A DNA stretch of 29,223 nt from Acidobacteriota bacterium (GTDB lineage Bacteria > Acidobacteriota > Terriglobia > Acidiferrales > UBA7541). Positions within the stretch are counted from its first letter, which is position 1. Each line of letters begins with the position of its first letter. The translations under genes were made by a program, and so were the position numbers. Shown one piece after another: positions 1 to 5,606 of this stretch. Where the stretch lies: NCBI GenBank assembly GCA_003153585.1, contig PLZZ01000127.1, forward strand, positions 27,493-56,715, read 5' to 3'. Below the pieces are notes generated by a model. That model was not told where the DNA came from, searched no databases, and worked only from the letters and a program-made list of their open reading frames with translations.

Positions 1-267
1 CGGAAGGTCCGGATCTCCTATCTTCGAGCTAAACGTATGCTGATGTATCGCATCGCAGATCCCGGCACAGGCTTCAAGTTTTCGGAGCTTGAGCACGCCG
101 CAATTTCGCACATGCCCGACAGTCCCACCGAGCACGATGACATTCGTCGTGAAAAGGGGCTGCGTCCAGGAGGTTTTGGTCTGCTAATGACTAAGGCTAG
201 CGTGGATGAATTGCTCTACAATGAAGCGCAAAACGAAGTCGTCTTCGTGAAATATCTCGATGAATAG
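1..267 (+). CDS. Anti-sigma regulatory factor, HATPase type (RsbW/SpoIIAB-like), 5'-truncated by the window edge
   Basis: The reading frame is open from base 1 with no stop, so the gene starts outside the window; an internal ATG at 37 is not a credible start. The visible C-terminal ~88 residues carry the hallmarks of the GHKL ATPase fold of serine-kinase anti-sigma factors: a 'DPGTGF' N/G1-type box near the front, 'RPGGFGLLMTKASVDEL' as the G2/lid region, and a closing 'YNEAQNEVVFVKYL' strand. In this family the kinase phosphorylates a STAS anti-anti-sigma protein and otherwise sequesters a sigma factor (RsbW, SpoIIAB); some members regulate other outputs. A STAS protein is encoded at 13206-13553, but it is too distant to assume pairing. 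Family assignment is fairly secure; the target is unknown. Confidence 0.8.
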   Translation, partial: RKVRISYLRAKRMLMYRIADPGTGFKFSELEHAAISHMPDSPTEHDDIRREKGLRPGGFGLLMTKASVDELLYNEAQNEVVFVKYLDE

Positions 268-332
268 TCGGTTACGAAATTAGAACTTGGCATCGCTAGA
301 GGGGATGCCGGCAATCCATGATTTTTCGGTAA

Positions 333-905
333 ATGCCCATGAGACTCCTGGTTGTCACAATCGCATTCATAATCTCCGGTGCGCTGTTATTTTTTACTTT
401 CACCCGATCCTCGACAGAAGCGATCGCGCCAAAGCGGCCGGAGGGCTGGAACCCAAGCGCGATTCGGAGCAGCTTCGAAGGACTTCAGGTTAAAGAAGTT
501 GACCCTACGCATGCCGCACTGATTTTCAATTACGATCTTGAGAACACAACGGATTCTGACTACCGTTTGGCCAACGACCCGAAGATGTTGATTATGGGGC
601 GGCTCAAATCGAGCAGCACTTTGAAAGCTGAAGATTCGATGCAGATTGATAATGCGATTTTTCTCCCAGCTCGAAATCGGGCGCGTATCGCCCTGGAGAT
701 AAGCTATTCTTTTAACTGGCCGACACAGATGTTTCCCGGGCAGGTGGGGCCGCTGACGCAAGAGAAATTCAGGTCGTTCGTTACCGGGAAAGTGGCGGAT
801 TTGCAGGGATTCATCCTGTTCGATCAGGTTACGCATTATCAGATCGAACTTCCGGGCGGTTGGCAAGAGTTGCAACCAGCCACCGCTGCGGCCGGAACCG
901 ATTAA
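333..905 (+). CDS. Membrane-anchored protein of unknown function
   Basis: A 190-residue protein that I do not recognise. Residues ~4-24 (LLVVTIAFIISGALLFFTF) form one hydrophobic segment, an uncleaved signal anchor or signal peptide, so the rest should be periplasmic. The body reads like a beta-rich domain: 'HAALIFNYDLENTTDSDYRL' followed by a stretch on element values and an aromatic 'SYSFNWP' motif. This resembles proteins that handle unpaired extracytoplasmic beta-sandwich domains, but no family can be named. Two in-frame ATGs (333 and 339) are possible and neither has a strong Shine-Dalgarno sequence. It lies between an anti-sigma factor and the PilZ-TonB gene on the same strand. Confidence 0.6.
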   Translation: MPMRLLVVTIAFIISGALLFFTFTRSSTEAIAPKRPEGWNPSAIRSSFEGLQVKEVDPTHAALIFNYDLENTTDSDYRLANDPKMLIMGRLKSSSTLKAEDSMQIDNAIFLPARNRARIALEISYSFNWPTQMFPGQVGPLTQEKFRSFVTGKVADLQGFILFDQVTHYQIELPGGWQELQPATAAAGTD

Positions 906-946
906 TCCTCGTCGAGTAGCGCATCCCGGGATCGCATATAAGAAGG

Positions 947-952
947 TATAAT
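947..952 (+). promoter_or_regulatory. Candidate -10 box (TATAAT) upstream of the PilZ-TonB gene
   Basis: A perfect TATAAT lies 51 bases before the start codon at 1004, in the gap after the previous gene. No good -35 hexamer is visible at 16-18 bases upstream (the region reads as GC-rich), so this would be an activator-dependent or weak promoter. Only the -10 match is seen directly. Confidence 0.4.
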
Positions 953-982
953 CGCGGACGAAACGGTTTGCTGCGCAGCCCC

Positions 983-995
983 CCTCGCAGCGAGG
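983..995 (+). promoter_or_regulatory. Small hairpin overlapping the Shine-Dalgarno of the PilZ-TonB gene
   Basis: CCTCG (983-987) pairs with CGAGG (991-995) across a CAG loop. The 3' arm contains the only Shine-Dalgarno-like sequence (GAGG, 992-995), 8 bases before ATG 1004. A perfect 10-base palindrome, GCTGCGCAGC, sits directly upstream at 970-979. The pairing could lower translation initiation; that effect is inferred. Confidence 0.35.
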
Positions 996-1003
996 CGTGA
1001 CAA

Positions 1004-2515
1004 ATGCCAGAAATTCCCGAGCTGATGCAGAATCTCCCGGAACATACGGACCGCCGTACCCATTCGCGCCATCGCATTAGGGCGCTTGCGTACGTTGAGT
1101 TGGGGGAGAACAACGGGGGAATTGTTCTCAATATCAGCGAAGGAGGATTTGGCGTCCGAGCCGCGGAGGCCATACAGGAGGATAGTCTTTCGCGGTTGCG
1201 CTTTCAGATGCAGTACGCCACCCAACCGTTGGAAATGAGCGGCAAGATCGCGTGGACGAGCGAATCGCGGAAAGAAGCGGGTGTGTGCTTCACAGACTTG
1301 CGCGATGAAGCGCTCTCGGAAATCAGGACATGGATTCTTCAGGAAGTATCGCCAGGGCGCTCGCCAAAGCAGTTCCCTGTTGCTCGCCGCTCCTTTGGAG
1401 CAATGGCTGAGAAAAATGAATCCATCTCCGATGAGCTCTCGAGGGGTGAGATTGTTGAGGCTGAGACGCAAGACGACGCCGATCATCAAGTGGCTGGCCC
1501 TTCCATAATTCCAGATTCGAAAAGCAGGTTTTCCGGTCCAATGGCATCGAAAGCGCCCGCCGAAAGGCAGGAGTACGGTGCAACGCTCTTCCCAAAGGCA
1601 GCCAGCACTGCGCCCGCCTCTCGATTGCCGGTCACCGCCTTACCGGCTGTTAATAAACCGGGATCTGTGCCCTCAGTATCGAGAGCGCAAAACGCGCCGG
1701 AAAATTGGATGGATTTTCGAGTTCAGATGGGAAGAGGTTGGATGGTTGCAGCTCTGGTGACTTTTCTTGTAGCTGTTTCGTTTTCCGCGGGAATGGCGGT
1801 AAGGAGAGGCGGTCTAGTCGGACTTAGACCCAACGCGGACACGCCCCCATCCACCAGTGCCCAAACTCAAAATTCAGTTCCCGTTCTCCCGCCCACCCGC
1901 ACGCTCTCGAAACCGCTGCAGATCGATATCGTTGATTCGAGCAATCAACGGTGGACGATTCCTGCAAGCGTGTCGGCTCCTCATTCACCAGGGGGCGGTG
2001 CGAGCAACGGTATCTCGCATGACGCTTCGGAAAATATCGAGACAGCTACTTCCGGCCTTCGGCCGGCGCCGGAACATCAAGACACAGGAGGCGCGTCTGC
2101 CGTCCCTAGCCAGGCGGGTGCGTCGCCGACTCTATTGAGTTTGCCGGAACACTCGGTTAGCGCTTCGGGCTCGGTGGCAATCAGTTCTCAGCGTTCGCTC
2201 GTGGTGCCTGCAGAATCTTCGCAAAGTACATCGCCACCGGGAAAAAATCTTCAGGTCGGACAGTTGGTGAATTTGGTTGACCCACTCTACCCACCCGAGG
2301 CCGAACAGAAGCAGATTGAAGGAACTGTCAGGCTGCACGCGACCATTGGCGTGGATGGATCGATCAAGGACCTTCAGCCGCTGAGCGGCCCCGCATCGCT
2401 CCTGCCGGCAGCGCTCACCGCCGTGCGTGAGTGGCGCTACAACCCTACTTTGCTGAATGGGCAGCCTATTGAGACGCAGGAAGATATCAGCGTCGTTTTT
2501 CGGCTTCCGAATTAG
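1004..2515 (+). CDS. PilZ domain - transmembrane - TonB C-terminal domain fusion protein
   Basis: A 503-residue fusion. Residues ~15-115 form a PilZ c-di-GMP receptor domain with both binding motifs: RxxxR (R18...R22 or R22...R26) and [D/N]xSxxG (N43-S45-G48). A low-complexity linker follows, then one transmembrane helix at ~246-265 (MVAALVTFLVAVSFSAGMAV) ending in RR, then a Pro/Ser/Gln-rich periplasmic spacer to ~415. Residues ~419-503 form a TonB C-terminal domain with the family hallmarks 'YPPEAEQKQIEGTVRL', 'GVDGSIKDL' and 'AVREWRYNP'. The predicted topology puts PilZ in the cytoplasm and TonB_C in the periplasm. The helix lacks the N-terminal position and the His of classical TonB that contacts ExbB/ExbD, so energy transduction is uncertain. 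ATG 1004 is chosen for its Shine-Dalgarno and the PilZ boundary. The domains are clear; the joint function is inferred. Confidence 0.85.
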   Translation: MPEIPELMQNLPEHTDRRTHSRHRIRALAYVELGENNGGIVLNISEGGFGVRAAEAIQEDSLSRLRFQMQYATQPLEMSGKIAWTSESRKEAGVCFTDLRDEALSEIRTWILQEVSPGRSPKQFPVARRSFGAMAEKNESISDELSRGEIVEAETQDDADHQVAGPSIIPDSKSRFSGPMASKAPAERQEYGATLFPKAASTAPASRLPVTALPAVNKPGSVPSVSRAQNAPENWMDFRVQMGRGWMVAALVTFLVAVSFSAGMAVRRGGLVGLRPNADTPPSTSAQTQNSVPVLPPTRTLSKPLQIDIVDSSNQRWTIPASVSAPHSPGGGASNGISHDASENIETATSGLRPAPEHQDTGGASAVPSQAGASPTLLSLPEHSVSASGSVAISSQRSLVVPAESSQSTSPPGKNLQVGQLVNLVDPLYPPEAEQKQIEGTVRLHATIGVDGSIKDLQPLSGPASLLPAALTAVREWRYNPTLLNGQPIETQEDISVVFRLPN

Positions 2516-2581
2516 CTATGCGGTCGACGATCTAAAATACGTATTCTTCCGATTAACTCAGCACGCGATTTACAAGGTTGA

Positions 2582-2609
2582 TTGACGTTTCGTGTGCCTC
2601 ACGTATACG
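2582..2609 (+). promoter_or_regulatory. Sigma-70-like promoter for the small coiled-coil gene
   Basis: TTGACG (2582-2587) and TATACG (2604-2609) are separated by 16 bases. This places a transcription start near 2616, just ahead of the strong Shine-Dalgarno before ATG 2639. Judged by consensus match only. Confidence 0.55.
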
Positions 2610-2638
2610 ATGGCAGTTGTTCAAAAAGGAGGACAATC

Positions 2639-2833
2639 ATGGCAAGAAACCAGCTGAAGCGTGCAGCTAAGAAAATCGGCGAGGCAATGGGAAGAGCGGA
2701 CCGCACAGCGCACAAGGTTGCGAAAGCGGGAATCGTGGCGCGCGAAGAATTGGTGCAATTGTCAAAGCAGGTGGAATCACTCAAGCGCCAATTGCAGAAG
2801 ACTACCAAGCGCTTGAAAAACGCTCTCACCTAG
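2639..2833 (+). CDS. Small, very basic coiled-coil protein of unknown function
   Basis: A 64-residue protein. The ATG at 2639 is chosen over an upstream in-frame start because it follows an excellent AAGGAGG Shine-Dalgarno with ~8-base spacing, and an upstream promoter fits. The composition is strongly basic, with many Lys/Arg and almost no aromatics. Residues ~30-62 (EELVQLSKQVESLKRQLQK...) show leucine-spaced heptads of a coiled coil, while the N-terminal half (QLKRAAKKIGEAMGRADR) is an amphipathic helix. Such proteins can be phasin-like, membrane-associated or nucleoid-associated; the sequence alone does not decide. It is a single-gene unit just ahead of tRNA-Arg. Confidence 0.7.
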   Translation: MARNQLKRAAKKIGEAMGRADRTAHKVAKAGIVAREELVQLSKQVESLKRQLQKTTKRLKNALT

Positions 2834-2931
2834 ATTTCCGAGCATTCGCGCAATTCGGTCTTTATTCATCGCTGAGGCTTGCGGACAATCTCCGCGCCTT
2901 GGGCCGAAAGCTCGGGTAAAATCGGTGTCAC

Positions 2932-3008
2932 GCGTCCGTAGCTCAATTGGATAGAGCATCTGCCTTCGGAGCAGAGGGTTGGGGGTTCAACTCCCTCCGG
3001 GCGCGCCA
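2932..3008 (+). tRNA. tRNA-Arg (anticodon TCG), CCA encoded
   Basis: A full cloverleaf can be drawn. The acceptor GCGTCCG pairs with CGGGCGC (one G-U), the D-arm is GCTC...GAGC, and the anticodon stem TCTGC/GCAGA closes a 7-base loop CTTCGGA with anticodon TCG at 2966-2968. The T-arm is GGGGG-TTCAACT-CCCTC, the discriminator is G (3005), and a genomically encoded CCA lies at 3006-3008. TCG reads CGA/CGN arginine codons. A TAAAAT at 2917-2922 is a plausible -10 box. Confidence 0.95.
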
Positions 3009-3250
3009 TAGCTCACTGCCACAGAGATCGCCTTCCTCCCGATTCATGAACATCGGCTTCGATCTGTGGCCAATTTGCGGATCGAAATTAATTCCCCGCC
3101 GACATCGACGATGAAGTGAAAAAGTGACTGAAGACTGCACACGCCTCATCGCGTGACTATCCGACCAATTATGGACAGGCGAGGCAGCAGAACGGAAAAG
3201 TGACGTGTGTGCGAGCGCAGACGCTCAAACCAACTCGCTAAAATAAATAG

Positions 3251-3324
3251 TGGGCCCGCCAGGATTCGAACCTGGGACCGACGGATTATGAGTCCGCTGC
3301 TCTAACCAGCTGAGCTACAGGCCC
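3251..3324 (-). tRNA. tRNA with CAT anticodon (elongator Met or Ile2), CCA not encoded
   Basis: Read on the minus strand, the acceptor GGGCCTG pairs with CGGGCCC, the D-arm is GCTC...GAGC, and the anticodon stem-loop GCGGA-CTCATAA-TCCGT gives anticodon CAT. The T-arm is CCAGG-TTCGAAT-CCTGG and the discriminator is A (3251). It lacks the initiator features (unpaired C1, GGG/CCC anticodon stem), so it is either elongator Met or the Ile2 tRNA whose C34 becomes lysidine. I cannot separate these by eye. The 3' flank reads CTA, not CCA, so the end must be added enzymatically. Confidence 0.92.
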
Positions 3325-3631
3325 GCCGAAAGCAACCGACTGATTTTATATGGGTTTGGCGAATTGTGTCGAGGATTCGGAACGACCAAGAAAACAGCCA
3401 TTCTAATAAATTCGTAGTGATTTCTCTGCAAACTCGACGTGAATTTCACTCCACTAACCCGCGTGTTGATCAGGAGTTGTCCAGCCGGACCCGAGATTGC
3501 AAGTTCCGGTGATTTGCCCCCGACCGTGTGCTGAGGATTCTGCCGGCTCGGACGTGAACATCCGACTTACGCAGTCTGTCCTTTACCCTTTCGCACAACC
3601 GCATACGACGCATCGACCACACCGTAACAGG
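3325..3631. other. Intergenic region between the tRNA and a PilZ gene
   Basis: About 300 bases without a convincing gene. It holds the tRNA promoter at its left end and a short dyad GTGAA-T-TTCAC at 3439-3449 that could be an operator. The frame of the PilZ protein stays open back to a TTG at 3497, but the upstream residues look non-coding. Confidence 0.5.
3345..3372 (-). promoter_or_regulatory. Sigma-70-like promoter for the CAT-anticodon tRNA
   Basis: On the minus strand a TCGACA -35 (3372-3367) and a TATAAA -10 (3350-3345) are separated by 16 bases. The predicted start is around 3338, about a dozen bases ahead of the mature tRNA 5' end at 3324. Assigned from consensus match and position. 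Confidence 0.55.
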
Positions 3632-4600
3632 ATGCTAATCTTCAAGCTCCCCCTTCCGGAGGCCAGTGTGTCCGCATCCTTGCCGTCGAACGACGGCAGT
3701 GCAGAAAACCGTCGCAGTACTCGAGTCATTCACGCCGTGCCGATCACGATCCGGGGGATCGACGCCCTCGGCCAGGCGTTCGATGAACACACCTCAACCG
3801 TGACGGTAAACTGCAATGGTTGCAAGTACGAGTCGAAGCACTACGTCCCAAAGGGTTCTAAGCTCACTATGGAGATCGGCGGCCGTGACCGCGGGTTGCC
3901 CCCAAGGAAATTTCCCGCCCGAGTCGTCTGGGTCCAGCGGCCGCGCACCTACCGCGAGATTTTCCACATCGCATTGGAGTTCGAAATTCCCGGAAATGTC
4001 TGGGACATCAAATCCCCACCGCCAGATTGGTTCCCACATCCTGATGACGAGGAGTTGACCGTTCCAGTGTATGCGGAGTCAGACGAGCCAGAACCTTTTG
4101 CCGTCCCGGTGTCGGCGCCTCTCGCACGAGAAGCAGACGCAGCAGGTCACATGCAAGCGGCTGCTCACGCCGTTTTAGCCGTCGCTACACCTGCGATGAC
4201 CCCGGACTTTGCCATACCTCAAGCCTATCTTGGTTCTCTGCAGGAGAATCAATCGGAGCTTGACGCCGAGCGGCAAATGTTGAGAGCGACCATAGAAACA
4301 GCAATGACCGAAGACATGGCGCTGTTGCGCCAGCGCCTTGAATCGCATCTTCAGGAGGCCGTGCAGGAGACCGTCAAATCCTTGGCAGATCGTATCGCCG
4401 AGCACGTTCTGAAGGCCGTGGCAGAGCACGCAACCGAACGCACCGCCGCGATTGTTGCTGAGGCCCGCGAGACACGCCAAGCAAATGCCGAGGAGCTGAA
4501 TGCAAAGATTGGTTTGGCGGTGCGGGAAGCTGTGAGCGCTCCACAGAAAAGTCCGCGCAAATCGCCGCCCACTAAGCGCCCGCGTAAATCGCCCAAATAG
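3632..4600 (+). CDS. PilZ-domain protein with long helical C-terminus and basic SPRK-type tail
   Basis: ATG 3632 (322 aa) is chosen; an open extension to TTG 3497 lacks protein-like character. Residues ~25-135 form a PilZ domain: RRSTR (R27xxxR31) is present, but the second motif is TxNxxG (N60...G63) instead of [D/N]xSxxG. The domain ends in 'VWDIKSPPPDW', a signature shared with the stand-alone PilZ proteins at 4779 and 18167. An acidic/Pro linker follows, then ~205-303 is a long Ala/Glu/Arg helical region, probably a coiled coil. Residues 306-322 form a Lys/Arg/Pro tail with KSPRK and RKSPK repeats reminiscent of S/T-P-K-K DNA-binding tails. c-di-GMP binding is doubtful, and the tail's role is inferred. 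It lies tandem with the next PilZ gene. Confidence 0.78.
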   Translation: MLIFKLPLPEASVSASLPSNDGSAENRRSTRVIHAVPITIRGIDALGQAFDEHTSTVTVNCNGCKYESKHYVPKGSKLTMEIGGRDRGLPPRKFPARVVWVQRPRTYREIFHIALEFEIPGNVWDIKSPPPDWFPHPDDEELTVPVYAESDEPEPFAVPVSAPLAREADAAGHMQAAAHAVLAVATPAMTPDFAIPQAYLGSLQENQSELDAERQMLRATIETAMTEDMALLRQRLESHLQEAVQETVKSLADRIAEHVLKAVAEHATERTAAIVAEARETRQANAEELNAKIGLAVREAVSAPQKSPRKSPPTKRPRKSPK

Positions 4601-4778
4601 GAAGACGGGGTTGATTAGGTTTGGCGGCAACCAGAGTGCCCTACAGGAAACTATCCCAAAACGGACGGTTTCAATCTGATTACCGGGTATTCTTGTAGAG
4701 AGGTTCACTGTGCAGGGAAGGACTTTTTAGGCGCTATATGCTACGACGCGCAAATACCTTCATGAATGGGAGATTTTC

Positions 4779-5195
4779 ATGCGAGAGCTGAGAGCTAAGA
4801 CGGTGCCCGCTGCCGGCGAGAGCAGTGCGGAGCGCCGGCGTTCACACCGCGTACAGATCACGATGCCAGTGTTGATCCGTGGAAAAAACGGAGAGGTGCC
4901 TTTCACCGAAGAAGCGCACACGGTATCGGTGAACGCACACGGGTGCATGGCGCGACTTGCGGCAAAGCTCGTGCGAGGACAAGAGCTCGCAATCGTCAAT
5001 CCTAAGACGGTAGAAGAACTGCCTTGCACGGTGACTTTTATTGGACAGAAAGATTCCGGCAAAACCGAGGTCGGCCTCGAATTTATCGAACCGTCCCCGC
5101 TCTTCTGGCGTATCACCTTTCCGTCTGACGATTGGGATCCCGCCGAGCGCAAACAACATACCACTCCCAGCACGCGTGCGTTGCCCAAGCGCTAA
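4779..5195 (+). CDS. Stand-alone PilZ-domain protein (divergent c-di-GMP motif)
   Basis: A 138-residue single-domain PilZ protein. ATG 4779 follows a GGGAGA Shine-Dalgarno. The first motif RRRSHR (R20xxxR24) is intact. The second reads S-V-N-A-H-G (residues 50-55), placing Asn where the canonical [D/N]xSxxG has Ser and Ser where it has Asp/Asn. The C-terminal 'FWRITFPSDDW' (109-119) matches the signature seen in the PilZ proteins at 3632 and 18167. It has no signal peptide or membrane segment, so it is cytoplasmic. It probably acts as a small adaptor; whether it still binds c-di-GMP cannot be told. It follows the 3632 PilZ gene after a 178-base gap and may be a diverged duplicate. Confidence 0.85.
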   Translation: MRELRAKTVPAAGESSAERRRSHRVQITMPVLIRGKNGEVPFTEEAHTVSVNAHGCMARLAAKLVRGQELAIVNPKTVEELPCTVTFIGQKDSGKTEVGLEFIEPSPLFWRITFPSDDWDPAERKQHTTPSTRALPKR

Positions 5196-5606
5196 CACGG
5201 TCCTCGCTCCGTCGATTGCAGGCTGCAAATCCGACTCTGACAGAGCCGTTCCGTATGCCGCTCCTGTGAGCCTCTAGTCGAGCTCACGAAGAACGGCTCG
5301 ACGGCGCGGAGATTAGCAAAGGCGACGGCCGTTGTTCTGCCGGGTCGTGCCCCTCACAGCTAGCGGGTTGTCCGGGATGCTTCGCTAAGAGACTAGTGTG
5401 CGGTTTTGGAGCATTAACCTCGCGGGTTCGTCGGCCAACACAGCTGCGGCGCGATATAAGTGCAGTTATAGGAATAAGATAGTAAGCCTCGCGAATTCCT
5501 GGATTCCTGCCCTTGGCAGCGAACGTGCACCGTTTTGAGTTATGCACACCGTTGTGAGTCGCCAGAAAAGCGCCGAAGGCATTTTATTTGTTCGGCAGCA
5601 CGCGGC
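5196..5606. other. Intergenic region with nested inverted repeats
   Basis: About 410 bases with no credible gene. The histidine-kinase frame is open back to a TTG at 5535, but the added residues (Arg/Cys/His-rich) look non-coding. The left part carries a nested dyad: GAGCCGTTC (5243-5251) with GAACGGCTC (5291-5299), enclosing GTGAGC (5266-5271) with GCTCAC (5282-5287). This may form the 3' structure of the PilZ transcript. No clear promoter hexamers were found for the kinase. Confidence 0.5.

Noticed and set aside
387..875. A 162-residue open frame on - opposite the membrane-anchored unknown
   Set aside because: The plus-strand protein has a signal anchor and balanced composition; the minus frame is Arg/His-rich without motifs.
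2052..2066. CCGGCC-TTC-GGCCGG hairpin
   Set aside because: Within the low-complexity linker coding region of the PilZ-TonB gene; explained by GC-rich codons.
1004..2515. Calling the PilZ-TonB fusion a functional TonB energy transducer
   Set aside because: The membrane helix is internal and lacks the His that TonB uses to couple to ExbB/ExbD; only the C-terminal domain is supported.
4175..4708. A 177-residue open frame on - opposite the PilZ gene at 3632
   Set aside because: Shadow with Cys/Arg/Leu-rich composition; the opposite strand carries the PilZ motifs.
5535..5606. TTG start extending the histidine kinase by 24 residues
   Set aside because: The extension is Arg/Cys/His-rich and precedes an in-frame ATG right before the kinase's first membrane region; no ribosome-binding site.
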